A DNA stretch of 38,009 nt from a virus: positions 1 to 38,009 of IMG/VR virus record IMGVR_UViG_3300010297_000014. One strand, given 5' to 3'. Position 1 is the stretch's first letter, and each line of letters begins with the position of its first letter. The position numbers and the translations under genes were made by a program. The notes under the pieces were generated by a model that was not told the origin of the DNA, did not search any database, and worked only from the letters and a program-made list of their open reading frames with translations. This document shows, one piece after another, positions 7,530 through 16,750 of the stretch.

Positions 7530-8861
7530 TTACAAGATGTTGGAAACTGCGAAAATGCGATAGTAAGGATTACTACGATTTGAACCAGCGTCAGAATCTG
7601 GAGTAGATCCAACAAATGGATTTGCAACAAGACCATAACGAGTCTTGAATCCGATACGAGGTTGGAAGTCTTCCTCACCGATAGCCTTAACCATAGTTAG
7701 TGGTACGTATGGGCAATAGAATAAACCAGCATCGTAAGGATTGTTTCCACGATAACCAACAGTGACATAGTCAACGGTTGCGTATGGGTCAATGAAGACC
7801 TTGGTACGACCATTAAGAACACCAGCGAAGGTATTTCCAGTATCATCAACATTTAGTTGTGTTGATAATGCAGGTGCGTGGTCAAGCATTCCAGAAGCTG
7901 AAAGTGCTGCAGCTACGTCAGAAGAACAGATAACAAAGTTACCCTTACCACGACGTGTTTGCTTAGCAATTGTATTAGCTTCACGTTCAAGCTGTACAAG
8001 CATTCCCTTGTAGCGTTCAACACTCCAACGACCATCTGCATCAGCATTCAAGTCGAAAGTACCAGCAGTTGTGATATTAGCTTGTTGACAACCAAGCTTA
8101 GCCTTAACATTAACGTTACGAACTACTTCACGATTCTGTTCAGCAAGAATTTCTGTTGAAAGAATGTTAGCCAATTCTGTTTCTGCATCTAAACCATGGA
8201 TAGCCTTAAGGTCTTGTGCAAGTTCCATAGTGTAACCTGCCTTAAGCGCACGAGTCTTAGCAGTTACAGTTGCCTTTTCAATGGTGAATGCCATTTCAGC
8301 AATTGAACCTGCGCCGGATGCGTCAGTATTAAGTACTTCACCATCAGCAGTTGCGAAACCTGCACCGATACCGAAATCATCGGCAACACCATCAGCATTA
8401 GAGTCACCAGTTACACCAGTTCCACCATGTTCAGTGTTAGTTGGAAGTGAAGAAGAATCACCACCGTGAGTGCCTGTACCAGAGAAGTCAGTGTCAGCTT
8501 CATTGAAGAGAGCTTCTGCACCAGCTTGATTTGTGTACTTGCTCTTCATAGCAAACACAAGACCAGTAGGACCATTCATTGGCTGTACACCAACAATGTC
8601 ATAAGCAATCATATTAGGCACAGTACGACGTACTAAGCTAATAAGTACTGGATCCCAGTTAGCTACTCCACCAGTTTGTGTGCTAGCTTCGGAAGCTTCA
8701 CTAAGGAAACCAGCTTGTGAACGCTCTTCCTTAAGAGCTTTTTGTTGCTGTTCAAGAACAACAGTAGTTACGGCCTTACGGTAAGAATCCTTAATCTCTG
8801 GAAGATCAGCATGTTCCAAGATTGGTTCCCACTTTTTAGCATATTTTTCTGAATTAAACAT
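7530..8861 (-). CDS. 23: Major capsid protein gp23 (precursor)
   Basis: Forms the hexamers of the head. The 443-residue precursor is shorter than T4 gp23 (521). A gp21-type cleavage site (L/I-x-E) is visible at L53-S-E55, followed by A56, just before the conserved stretch NWDPVLISLVRRTVPNMIAYD at 69-89; maturation would remove about 55 residues. The C-terminal half shows the usual VICSSDVAAALSASGMLD-like region. AGGAG lies upstream (8878-8874) but 12 nt from the ATG, a long spacing. There is no exact late box immediately before the gene, so it is probably read from upstream promoters; TATAACTA just before the ATG is one mismatch from consensus. A strong terminator follows. Confidence 0.97.
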   Translation of the reverse strand: MFNSEKYAKKWEPILEHADLPEIKDSYRKAVTTVVLEQQQKALKEERSQAGFLSEASEASTQTGGVANWDPVLISLVRRTVPNMIAYDIVGVQPMNGPTGLVFAMKSKYTNQAGAEALFNEADTDFSGTGTHGGDSSSLPTNTEHGGTGVTGDSNADGVADDFGIGAGFATADGEVLNTDASGAGSIAEMAFTIEKATVTAKTRALKAGYTMELAQDLKAIHGLDAETELANILSTEILAEQNREVVRNVNVKAKLGCQQANITTAGTFDLNADADGRWSVERYKGMLVQLEREANTIAKQTRRGKGNFVICSSDVAAALSASGMLDHAPALSTQLNVDDTGNTFAGVLNGRTKVFIDPYATVDYVTVGYRGNNPYDAGLFYCPYVPLTMVKAIGEEDFQPRIGFKTRYGLVANPFVGSTPDSDAGSNRSNPYYRIFAVSNIL

Positions 8862-8879
8862 AATAGTTATAATCTCCTA

Positions 8880-10076
8880 TTAGGAATGTTTTTTGATTGT
8901 AGAAATTGCATTAGCAATAGCAGCAATTTCAGGACTCAACTCATGGACTTCATCGATTCCATCAGCATCATCATTAAGTGTATCATTATCGCGTGAATCA
9001 TTGAAATATGATTCCTTAATTGCGCGAACCTTTGTTTCGAAAGATTCTGCATCTTCAAACTCAACATCTTCGACAAGAGAAGTTAAGCGATTGGTTTCAG
9101 AAAGAGTTAGATCTTCAGCAACAGTGTTAAGAACCTTTTCGCGCTTTAGAACAGCAAGCTCTTCATTAAGTGCAATATTATTCTCAGTTTGCTTAGTTAG
9201 ATCTTCTTCCAACTTATCTACTTCGTCAGACAACGATTCAACCATATCTTCCTTTCCTTCCGGAACTGAGATATAATTTTCTTCGAATAGATTACGTAAA
9301 CCTGTCATGAAGTCTTCTGCAATTTCTGTACGAAGGCCATTTTCAATAGCAACATTATTTTCGTTAATCCAATTTTGAATGGTGTAACTTAAATATGAAT
9401 CGATCTTTTCAACCAATTCTGCTGCTGCTGAATCAACACCTTCTTCTACGCGTTGCTCGAAGGATTCTTCTAAGTTTTCGATAGTTTCCTTAGTAGATTC
9501 GTTTACTTTTTCTTCAACCTGTTTTTTAACTGCTGCTTCGAAGATTTTTAAAGCTTCACCACGGAATTCCTCATCCATAGATTCTTGAGCTTCCATTAAA
9601 GCTTCAAGTTCTTCTTTAGATGATTCAATTACTTCGTTGGTTTCTTCTTCAGCCTCTTCAGCTTCTTCACTAATACCCATAAGTTTATTATAGGCAGCAG
9701 TTAGATCTTCTTTAGTTGCCATTTGTGACAAATGTTGATAAACAGCATTAATCAAGCCAGCTTTGGTACGAGGAGTAACGGATTCTTTCTTTTCTTCATC
9801 TTCCTCATCCTCGTCGTCGTCTTCATCAGCTTCTTCGTCCAACTCATCTTCTTCGTCGTCCTCTTTAGCTTCTTTAACTTCGTCGTCTTCGTCGGAATCA
9901 GAATATTCTTCAGAATCTTCGTCGTCTTCTTCCTTCATCTTTTTCTTGGCTTCATCAATGCGCTCATCTGACTGATCCTCAGATTCTTCCTCAATATCAG
10001 TATCTTCATCAAGGATTTCATCTTGAAGGTCTTCTGTAGTAATATCTTCAATTAAGTCTAGAAGTTCTTTACTCAT
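8880..10076 (-). CDS. 22: Prohead core scaffold gp22 with N-terminal acidic extension
   Basis: Scaffolding protein of the prohead core, digested by gp21 during maturation. At 398 residues it is much longer than T4 gp22 (269). The C-terminal half aligns by eye with T4, for example a WINENNVAIENGLRTEIAED-like segment near 235-255, then a coiled coil and a late LSETNRLTSLVEDVEF segment. The extra length is an almost pure Asp/Glu tract at about 20-100, before VTPRTKAGLINAVYQHLSQM. AAGGA stands just before the ATG. It is followed by gene 23 with an 18-base gap. Confidence 0.9.
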   Translation of the reverse strand: MSKELLDLIEDITTEDLQDEILDEDTDIEEESEDQSDERIDEAKKKMKEEDDEDSEEYSDSDEDDEVKEAKEDDEEDELDEEADEDDDEDEEDEEKKESVTPRTKAGLINAVYQHLSQMATKEDLTAAYNKLMGISEEAEEAEEETNEVIESSKEELEALMEAQESMDEEFRGEALKIFEAAVKKQVEEKVNESTKETIENLEESFEQRVEEGVDSAAAELVEKIDSYLSYTIQNWINENNVAIENGLRTEIAEDFMTGLRNLFEENYISVPEGKEDMVESLSDEVDKLEEDLTKQTENNIALNEELAVLKREKVLNTVAEDLTLSETNRLTSLVEDVEFEDAESFETKVRAIKESYFNDSRDNDTLNDDADGIDEVHELSPEIAAIANAISTIKKHS

Positions 10077-10095
10077 TTATTTCCTTTTTAGATAG

Positions 10096-10743
10096 TTAAG
10101 ACACATTTTTAGAGAGGAAATCTCTGAATACCTTAAGCTTAGCCTCATTAAGATTTTTGCTAGAGGTTTTCTTTATTTCAGTCTCATACTCTTCAATTTG
10201 CTGGGCCTTAAGCAAGCCATTATCATATACCCACTCAACTCCTTCCATAATACCATTAACAAATGCATCAGGAGCCGAAGGATCCTGTACAATATCAACA
10301 GTATTTAGAACGAAATCAGAACCGACATATGTATTGCCTTCACTTTGTTCCAGACTTCCCATACCACGACTAGAAACACCCAATTTGACGCCACCTTCAA
10401 CCAAACCTTTTACAATTTTACCCATAGGTGTGTCGAGAATGAGTGCTTTCCCGATCACATTATTACCTTGCCACTTGAGCTCAGTAATACGATGTGAAAC
10501 TTTATCTAAGTTAATTCCTGGACCAGATGGATGATTTAACTCACCGACTGCTCGACCAGTATTAACTTGTTCAGTGACGTACTTTTTAACTGCGTTTTTA
10601 AGTACATCTGCTCTATAAATTCTTCCATTACGATTACATTTTTCAGCTTGCATAAACACACCTTCAATGATCACGTTACCAGACTTGGCTTCTTTAATAC
10701 ATTGAAGATCGCTATTAAATGTTGTTTCTGTAATTAGTTTCAT
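10096..10743 (-). CDS. 21: Prohead core protease gp21
   Basis: Serine protease of the herpesvirus-assemblin-like U9/S78 type that cleaves the core and capsid precursor at (L/I)-x-E sites. In 215 residues the family motifs are present: NGRIYR (39-44), GELNHP with catalytic H71, and GVSSRGMG with the nucleophile at S124 or S125, followed by DFVLNTVDIVQDPSAPDA. Length is like T4 gp21 (212). Its ATG overlaps the TGA of gene 67 (ATGA), so translation is probably coupled. Confidence 0.96.
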   Translation of the reverse strand: MKLITETTFNSDLQCIKEAKSGNVIIEGVFMQAEKCNRNGRIYRADVLKNAVKKYVTEQVNTGRAVGELNHPSGPGINLDKVSHRITELKWQGNNVIGKALILDTPMGKIVKGLVEGGVKLGVSSRGMGSLEQSEGNTYVGSDFVLNTVDIVQDPSAPDAFVNGIMEGVEWVYDNGLLKAQQIEEYETEIKKTSSKNLNEAKLKVFRDFLSKNVS

Positions 10744-10889
10744 TTATTATAAATTTTTCCTGCTACTCTTACTTTTTCTTGTTCCAAAGCATCTGAAACT
10801 TTTTCAGACATAACATCGGAAAAAACAGAATTTGCAGAAGCTTTGTTTCCTGCACGTATTAAGTTAATTAATTCTTTTATCTTTTCCAT
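10740..10889 (-). CDS. 67: Prohead core protein gp67, 49 aa, lacking the acidic tail
   Basis: A 49-codon ORF begins MEKIKELINLIRAGNKASAN and ends KVRVAGKIYNK. The pattern (short amphipathic helix, an N-K-x-A segment, then E-K-V-x-x-A) resembles the first half of T4 gp67, the small prohead core protein encoded between genes 20 and 21. T4 gp67 (80 aa) has a strongly acidic C-terminus that is absent here. A TATAAATA box lies 8 nt upstream and AAGG precedes the ATG. The stop overlaps the gene 21 start. Gene position and sequence pattern agree; the protein is short, so some doubt remains. Confidence 0.75.
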   Translation of the reverse strand: MEKIKELINLIRAGNKASANSVFSDVMSEKVSDALEQEKVRVAGKIYNK

Positions 10890-10897
10890 AATACCTT

Positions 10898-10905
10898 TAT
10901 TTATA
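10898..10905 (-). promoter_or_regulatory. Late promoter box for genes 67-21-22-(23)
   Basis: TATAAATA, 8 nt before the gene 67 ATG, in the 33-base gap after gene 20. It is the nearest exact late box upstream of the core and capsid genes. Confidence 0.8.
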
Positions 10906-10922
10906 ATTTTGCGTTTTTACAT

Positions 10923-12455
10923 TTAAACATCTTCGTCCTCGTCTTCGTATTCACCGGCTTTCTTTTCTTCCTCTATTTCTTTCTTCATATTATCAATATC
11001 TTCATCTGACATCCGTAATACGTTTCGCTTAATCCAAGATTTTGAATAGAAATCACCAATATATTGTTCCATATCCTGAAGGATTCTAATACGTTCGGCT
11101 AATATTTCAGACTCTTTTAATTCAGAAAAATATGAATCACGTTGATAATCAACAGATATTTGCTCTCTAATTGCGGGCCATTCTGTGCTATTAATAATAC
11201 CTTTAAGAATTAATTGGGTTTTTAAAGCATCAATAAACATTACAGAAAATTTCTTTCTTAGTTTATTAACAAACTTTTGAAACTTCAACTCGTCTCTATT
11301 AATTTCATTGGCTCTACCCAATGTGAACTGTGATTCTGGTTCTAAACGCGATAAAGGAACATTTAGCGCTCGAGCCAATTTCTTTTTAAAGAATTCAACA
11401 TCTTCAATTTGACCGAGGTTTTCGCCACCACTTAGCGTATCAATTTCGGTACCTCTACCACCTTCACGCCTAGGAAGCCAATAGTCTTCCTGCATAGACA
11501 TGTGCTTAACTTCATCTTTAATTTCACCAGTGACCGCATCATAAGTAAGCTTATTCTTATACTTATTCATGATACTTTGCACATATGCTTCAGACTTACC
11601 CTTTGGTAAAGATCCTGTATCAATATAAAATATTCTACGTTCAGGTGCACGAGCTAATCTATAGATTACAAGTGCTTCTTCCATTAGCCTCAGCTGATTA
11701 ACAGGTTTAATAGCTTTATGTAATGGTGATAAGACCCTCCGGCGTGTATAATCACTATATCCAGATGGTGCATATATAATAGCATCTGGACTGATTTTTA
11801 TACCTTCAATTTCACCTCCTGATTGTGAAGAAGATCCGTTATAGGGTGTATATACAAAGTACTCCTTTATTTCCTTAATAATATCTACACCAGTTTTTGG
11901 ATCCTTCTCTTTTTCAACTTCTCGAACTTTTCGTATATTTAAAGGATCAATTGGTCTAAGTTGCAGTATGCCATTCTTAGGCTTTTTCTTATCTATAACT
12001 ACATGAAAATAAATTCTTCCATCAATATACCAACGGCGGAAAATATCAAACCCATTGAAATTGAAATTAAGTAAAGTAATACATTTTTCAAATTCTTCTT
12101 GTAAAGCCTTTTTAATATTATCAGGTTGATCTAAATTACTCGTATTTAAAGAAACAGGCGCATTAATATCGTCATCAAATACAATTGCTTCATTAACAAT
12201 ATCTTCAATTGCTTGTTCAACTTCAGGGTGTTCAGCAATTTGACGATACTTAATGATCATCTTATTGTCATCTTCAAATTTATCACCGTGAATATCTACA
12301 TAGTGGCCATAACAGCCTCCAGCGATGATTGTAGTAGTACCTTCTTCATCTGTAGGAAGAACGAAGGACTCTGCATTTTTTTCAGCAATTGATTTAGAGT
12401 CTTTTCTCTTAATTTCTAAACCAAATAAGTTTATTCCATTATCTAAATATGCCAT
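10923..12455 (-). CDS. 20: Portal protein gp20
   Basis: Twelve copies form the portal vertex through which DNA is packaged. The 510-residue protein is near T4 size (524). Typical gp20 stretches include YRQIAEHPEVEQAIEDIVNE (about 69-88), the FNGFDIFRRWYIDGRIYFH region, YRLARAPERRIFYIDTG and NVPLSRLEPES. The C-terminus is acidic (EYEDEDEDV). The ATG at 12455 has no Shine-Dalgarno: the sequence before it is the U-tract of an intrinsic terminator. No late box lies between genes 19 and 20, so it depends on readthrough. Confidence 0.97.
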   Translation of the reverse strand: MAYLDNGINLFGLEIKRKDSKSIAEKNAESFVLPTDEEGTTTIIAGGCYGHYVDIHGDKFEDDNKMIIKYRQIAEHPEVEQAIEDIVNEAIVFDDDINAPVSLNTSNLDQPDNIKKALQEEFEKCITLLNFNFNGFDIFRRWYIDGRIYFHVVIDKKKPKNGILQLRPIDPLNIRKVREVEKEKDPKTGVDIIKEIKEYFVYTPYNGSSSQSGGEIEGIKISPDAIIYAPSGYSDYTRRRVLSPLHKAIKPVNQLRLMEEALVIYRLARAPERRIFYIDTGSLPKGKSEAYVQSIMNKYKNKLTYDAVTGEIKDEVKHMSMQEDYWLPRREGGRGTEIDTLSGGENLGQIEDVEFFKKKLARALNVPLSRLEPESQFTLGRANEINRDELKFQKFVNKLRKKFSVMFIDALKTQLILKGIINSTEWPAIREQISVDYQRDSYFSELKESEILAERIRILQDMEQYIGDFYSKSWIKRNVLRMSDEDIDNMKKEIEEEKKAGEYEDEDEDV

Positions 12456-12456
12456 A

Positions 12457-12485
12457 AGAAAAAAATGGGGGAGAATACCTCCCCC
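12457..12485 (-). terminator. Terminator between tail tube and portal genes
   Basis: A 7-bp stem of GGGGGAG/CTCCCCC (12479-12485 with 12467-12473) with a five-base loop, followed on the minus strand by ATTTTTTTCTT. The U-tract runs directly into the gene 20 ATG. It lies 8 nt after the gene 19 stop. Confidence 0.9.
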
Positions 12486-12493
12486 GTATTAAA

Positions 12494-13027
12494 TTAGGTA
12501 GTAGTTCCTTCTGATTCCCAAAGAGTTACTTGTAGTTCAACAGTAAACTCTTCAATAGTGTTTTCAGTATCAGAACTTAATTCAATTGGACCAACATTAC
12601 TTGGCCAAGTGCCTTGAATATTATATCTCTTAATTACATTCTCAGCCTTATCCAGTTGTTCAACAATCATATCAGCTTCGTAATCAACCGGTTCAGATGA
12701 TCCACCATTAGTTGTATGATTATTGATTGCATTAGACCATTTTTCGAACGCATTCCTTACATCGAAAGTAGTATCATTAAGAACAGTAATAGTCCAAGGT
12801 TCGAATGTCCGATCTCCAGCGAATTGCGCCTGTCGACCACGATACGGCACGGTAATAGGTGCAATAATAGAAGAAGGTAACTGTGCACCTTTTACTAAGA
12901 ATGAGGCTTTTTCAGAAAGACCACCTCCCACACCAGCTAATGCTGGAAAGTTACAAATTACCCTGAAAAGGTTGGGGCGTGCCCCTCCACCTGTTAAGCG
13001 TGCTTTAAAATCATTAATACTTGCCAT
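12494..13027 (-). CDS. 19: Tail tube protein gp19
   Basis: Hexameric rings form the inner tail tube. The 177-residue protein begins MASINDFKARLTGGGARPNL, the usual gp19 opening, followed by FRVICNFPA and the YRGRQAQFAGDRTFEPWTI segment typical of the family, and ends with a beta strand (VELQVTLWE). Length is near T4 gp19 (163). It has its own late-promoter box 18 nt upstream and AAGGA before the ATG, and is followed by a strong terminator, so a short abundant transcript is expected. Confidence 0.96.
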   Translation of the reverse strand: MASINDFKARLTGGGARPNLFRVICNFPALAGVGGGLSEKASFLVKGAQLPSSIIAPITVPYRGRQAQFAGDRTFEPWTITVLNDTTFDVRNAFEKWSNAINNHTTNGGSSEPVDYEADMIVEQLDKAENVIKRYNIQGTWPSNVGPIELSSDTENTIEEFTVELQVTLWESEGTTT

Positions 13028-13045
13028 AATAGTTTTCCTTTATAT

Positions 13046-13053
13046 TATTTATA
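13046..13053 (-). promoter_or_regulatory. Late promoter box for gene 19
   Basis: TATAAATA 18 nt before the gene 19 ATG, with AAGGA between. It overlaps the gene 18 stop codon (13049-13051). This spacing leaves a normal leader. Confidence 0.82.
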
Positions 13054-14680
13054 CGTTTTGGCCAATGATTTCAGAAAAAGCCACATCTGTACGAGTTGCA
13101 ATGAAATTAAGCGTAATGTAATTAATTGAACGTGCAGGCTTAATATAGATATCAGCTACAAATTCGTTCCGGTCAACCACATCGCCGGTATTATTTGTTT
13201 CATCGCATACTACGTAGAAATCAGTGATACCACGACGTCCTTGTACTTCACGTAAGAATGGTTCTACCATATTACGGAATTGTGCTTGGGTGAAAGCGTC
13301 ATTGAATTCGAATAATTGATATTTTGCAGCAGTTGAAATTGCCTTTTCAAGAACAATGAATAGACGGCGAACATTAATTCGATCAAACGCACTTGGTTTT
13401 GATAATCCAGTCTTATCACCATAAAGAACAATACCCTCACCTGGGAATGTTACGATAGGATTAACCTTAGCTTTATATAGAGAATCCCTATATGTCTTAT
13501 TAGGTGTAAGTGCTAATTTAACAACACTACGTAGATTACCACGATTAAATCCTGCTGGTGAATACCATGGATCTGCAACATCATCCGTATTAGCACAGAG
13601 ACCTGCAACATGACCACACGCTGGAATCCAACGATATACGTCGTTATATTTATCGTATACATACAGCGCGGTTGAATCAATAACTACATAAGAAGAAGAT
13701 GTTAATCCATTTGCAAATCCAACTACATTCGTCACAGCAGTAGCAGTAGCAATATTAACTGTGTCTTCAGTTGGAGGTGAAACAAATCCCACAATGTCCT
13801 TACGATCTTCTGCTACTTCAATTACCTTTTCAGCCAAGACATCACTCGCATCAGCATCAGCAATGGTAAAGAGTAAATTGATATCAACTGTTTCTGAATT
13901 ATTTAGTAAATCTAATCCAGCAGTAATATCACCTTCAGTAATTGTGGATGCATCTACACCCGATGCTAAAACATATGTTCCAGCAGTAGGTACAACATTT
14001 CCATTCGAATCTTCACTTGCAGTACCTAAGTAAATATATGATGAATAACGCTCAATTACTTCTGGGAGATAATTTGTAGATCCATCAGCCTTTTTTGTAC
14101 CACTTACTGTAGAAACATACTCGAACGTTTCTAATACAGTATCTTCAGTACCGGTAATTGCACCACCACGATCAACTACAACGATATGTACTTCATCTGA
14201 ATCGGGTGCCGAATCAAACAATGAAGTAAAATCAGTATCGCCGGTTGTTGGGCTTGCAAACTCAGTTGGGTCATATACAACTACATCAAGGGAATTTCCT
14301 AATGCGCCTGGATATTTAGCAATCCAATCAAATGAACTCTTTGTTCCAAAAATTTCCCATGCATCAGAATTCTTAATTAATGGTGCAGTACCACTATCCA
14401 CAGCATTCTTCAGTGCAGTATTTGTAGCACGAAGAACTTTAAGTGCATTACCATACTTTAAGAATGATGATGCGATAAAAAATGATTCCGCAGTAAAGGA
14501 GTCAGGCTTACCGAATAGGTTAACCAAGTCCTTTTCAGACGAAATTAAAGTTAAATCTTCAACTGGACCCCAGTTGAAATATCCAACCATACCACCAATT
14601 GATGTAGCTACGGCTGGGATGATATTCGTTAGGTCTTTTTCAACGACCTGAACGCCAGGTGAAACTTGAAATGCACACAT
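13049..14680 (-). CDS. 18: Contractile tail sheath protein gp18
   Basis: Forms the contractile sheath. In 543 residues (T4 gp18 659) the N-terminal region reads SPGVQVVEKDLTNIIPAVAT with SIGGMVGYFNWGPVED, the typical sheath opening. The C-terminal domain includes the conserved RINVRRLFIVLEKAIS and a REVQGRRGITDFYVVCDETNN-like segment. The middle (about 150-270) is the variable outer domain. A late box lies 63 nt upstream and AAGGA precedes the ATG. It is the first gene after the packaging genes. Confidence 0.97.
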   Translation of the reverse strand: MCAFQVSPGVQVVEKDLTNIIPAVATSIGGMVGYFNWGPVEDLTLISSEKDLVNLFGKPDSFTAESFFIASSFLKYGNALKVLRATNTALKNAVDSGTAPLIKNSDAWEIFGTKSSFDWIAKYPGALGNSLDVVVYDPTEFASPTTGDTDFTSLFDSAPDSDEVHIVVVDRGGAITGTEDTVLETFEYVSTVSGTKKADGSTNYLPEVIERYSSYIYLGTASEDSNGNVVPTAGTYVLASGVDASTITEGDITAGLDLLNNSETVDINLLFTIADADASDVLAEKVIEVAEDRKDIVGFVSPPTEDTVNIATATAVTNVVGFANGLTSSSYVVIDSTALYVYDKYNDVYRWIPACGHVAGLCANTDDVADPWYSPAGFNRGNLRSVVKLALTPNKTYRDSLYKAKVNPIVTFPGEGIVLYGDKTGLSKPSAFDRINVRRLFIVLEKAISTAAKYQLFEFNDAFTQAQFRNMVEPFLREVQGRRGITDFYVVCDETNNTGDVVDRNEFVADIYIKPARSINYITLNFIATRTDVAFSEIIGQNV

Positions 14681-14743
14681 AGATATTCCTTTTTTATGTA
14701 ATTATAAGATTTTTAGCATAATACGACTTTATTTCAATAATAT

Positions 14744-14751
14744 TATTTATA
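14744..14751 (-). promoter_or_regulatory. Late promoter box for gene 18
   Basis: TATAAATA in the 83-bp gap after gene 17, 63 nt before the gene 18 ATG. The surrounding TATTTATAAATA is palindromic, so the plus strand carries the motif too (14748-14755), but no plus-strand gene follows. Confidence 0.75.
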
Positions 14752-14763
14752 AATATATGCATT

Positions 14764-16338
14764 TTAGCCGACCTCTTGCCAAACCAATCCATCTGCTATA
14801 ATATAATTATTATCCTCTTCACCACCAAGAAATCCAGCAGGTGGTAAATCATCTTCAATTAATTTTAGCTTTTCATTATATAACATATCCTTGAATTCTA
14901 CATTTGATATTTCTGAAAATATATCAGATGCTACAAACCATGCAAATATAACTAGAGCCATAACTAAATCATCATGATTTCCAGCCGATGCCTCAAATGA
15001 AGTTCCTTTTGCTTCGAATGTACTAAGCTCTCTAATTATTTCAGCATCAAGTATTTCTAATTTGCTCTGTTCTACTATATCTTTTAAATTTGAACAGCCA
15101 ATTCGTTTCACCCTTTTATTCATATTAAGACCAATTGAACCGGCCTTAATAAATGATTCTACGAACATATTCTCATATTCATACTCATAGTATATAGCAT
15201 TACACACAACAACACCCTGATCATTAGATTCTATAACCAAATATGCCTCATTATATAAATTTGCGTATCGATATATGATATCAGGGAACAACAAAGGCGA
15301 AATGAGATTATCTCTATAGACTGCACATATCTTCATGACATCCCCAGTAACATCGATAATCATAAATGTAGAATAATCCTGTCCACGACCTTTGCATACA
15401 TCAACTGTCATAACATATTGATGATTTTCTTCTGGCTTATAATAGATATTAACGTTATTATGAATAGAAATAGGATTCTGCGCCTGTAAAGCTAATAACT
15501 TATCGGATGATATAAGAGTAGTACCTCTAGATAAAAATGAATTTCCATATTCCTGATCGAATTGTAATTGGGACGTATTAGCAATTGTTTCTTTTTTCCA
15601 TGCTTCATCACGGCCTGGTACATCCCACCAATCAACTCTAAAGGGAACATACGAATTAGTTTTTTGCACAGCACCCTGATACAATCTGTAGAATACATTA
15701 CCTACACCATTCGCAGTAGATGTAATAATAACCTTCGTATTTTTACCCTTAGTAACAACCGGATATGTTGACGTATAAAACACTTCATCATTATCAACAA
15801 ACGCAAATTCATCAAGGAAAAGTAAATTGATACTCATACCACGAATTGATGAAGCGGAAGTTGATCGAGCTATAATTTTTGAATTATTTGAAAAATGAAT
15901 TGAACCTTTATTGAGAGCCTTACATCCGGGTTGTAAGAAGAAAGGTAAATTTTCTAGTGCCAAAGTAATGCGGCTTAACATTTCCCTTGCAGTATCGCCT
16001 TTATTAGCTAGCACTGCAACAGTTTTATCGGGATTAAATATCGCATAATGTAAAATGTAAACTACAGATGTAATTGATTTTCCTGACTGCCGACAAGCTA
16101 ATACGATATTAAATCGATTATCTTCGAAGTGTTTAAACATCTTAGCTTGATATGGATATAAATTGAATTTAACAAGCCCTTCATCCAAATCAACAATCTT
16201 AATGTAATTACGTGCAAAGTACTCACACGACATTAAGCATCTCTTATATTCAATTAACTCATGGGGTGTAAATTGATGTTGTACACCGTCACGCTTAACT
16301 AAAATATTGCCAAGATAACTATCACTTCTCTGTGTCAT
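14764..16338 (-). CDS. 17: Terminase large subunit gp17
   Basis: Packaging ATPase and headful nuclease. In 524 residues (T4 610) the ATPase domain shows Walker A ACRQSGKS (81-88) and Walker B LLFLDE (172-177), with a coupling STAN motif near 207-210. The RNase H-like nuclease shows D313 in MTVDVCKGRGQDYST, E370 in LVIESNDQG and H455-D456-D457 in NHDDLVMAL. The start overlaps the end of gene 16 by 17 bases, so the pair is co-translated. All catalytic residues are present. Confidence 0.98.
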   Translation of the reverse strand: MTQRSDSYLGNILVKRDGVQHQFTPHELIEYKRCLMSCEYFARNYIKIVDLDEGLVKFNLYPYQAKMFKHFEDNRFNIVLACRQSGKSITSVVYILHYAIFNPDKTVAVLANKGDTAREMLSRITLALENLPFFLQPGCKALNKGSIHFSNNSKIIARSTSASSIRGMSINLLFLDEFAFVDNDEVFYTSTYPVVTKGKNTKVIITSTANGVGNVFYRLYQGAVQKTNSYVPFRVDWWDVPGRDEAWKKETIANTSQLQFDQEYGNSFLSRGTTLISSDKLLALQAQNPISIHNNVNIYYKPEENHQYVMTVDVCKGRGQDYSTFMIIDVTGDVMKICAVYRDNLISPLLFPDIIYRYANLYNEAYLVIESNDQGVVVCNAIYYEYEYENMFVESFIKAGSIGLNMNKRVKRIGCSNLKDIVEQSKLEILDAEIIRELSTFEAKGTSFEASAGNHDDLVMALVIFAWFVASDIFSEISNVEFKDMLYNEKLKLIEDDLPPAGFLGGEEDNNYIIADGLVWQEVG

Positions 16339-16750
16339 CCTTTAGACTTTTCAATAACATTTTCTGCAGATCTGCAGTTGTCATTAACAATCCACCATTT
16401 CCGTTTGAAGCAGGCCCTTGCGAATTATCATCTGTATTAATGTTCTTTTTCTTTTGTTGAAGATCCATTAGACGATCAGTAATATCGGCAGTGTTCTTTA
16501 ACATGTTAGATAATACCTCAAACGCTCGAGGATGTTCAGCATCTTCAGCTAAAGCAATTAGCGTAGCTAAAGCTGAGGTTGAATCATTTATTAGTTGCTT
16601 ATATGTTTTACGGGAAAATTCATAATCATCTTCAATATCTCGTTGATCATCGGTTAAACCCAACTTATCATGTTTGACATCTTTTTGATGTTTATTTAAT
16701 CCAGCATTTAGTTTTTCTAAAATATCTTCTCTTTTATCATTCATCATCAT
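16322..16750 (-). CDS. 16: Terminase small subunit gp16
   Basis: Regulates gp17 and recognises viral DNA. The 142-residue protein is helical and charged; the central YEFSRKTYKQLINDSTSALA and ALAEDAEHPRAFEVLSNMLK segments (about 43-87) form the coiled-coil hairpin typical of T4-type small terminases. T4 gp16 is 164 aa. The frame starts with three consecutive ATGs (16750, 16747, 16744) overlapping the end of gene 15; which one is used cannot be decided. Gene 17 overlaps its 3' end. Confidence 0.92.
   Translation of the reverse strand: MMMNDKREDILEKLNAGLNKHQKDVKHDKLGLTDDQRDIEDDYEFSRKTYKQLINDSTSALATLIALAEDAEHPRAFEVLSNMLKNTADITDRLMDLQQKKKNINTDDNSQGPASNGNGGLLMTTADLQKMLLKSLKDDTEK

Noticed and set aside
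7442-7678. Minus-strand 78-codon ORF across the end of gene 23
   Set aside because: Most of it is a shifted frame of gene 23 and it runs through the strong terminator hairpin.
9763-9975. Plus-strand poly-serine ORF
   Set aside because: It is the antisense of the Asp/Glu tract of gp22 and has no promoter or ribosome site.
14748-14755. Plus-strand TATAAATA upstream of gene 17's end
   Set aside because: It arises because the minus-strand box is within a palindrome; nothing is encoded on the plus strand there.
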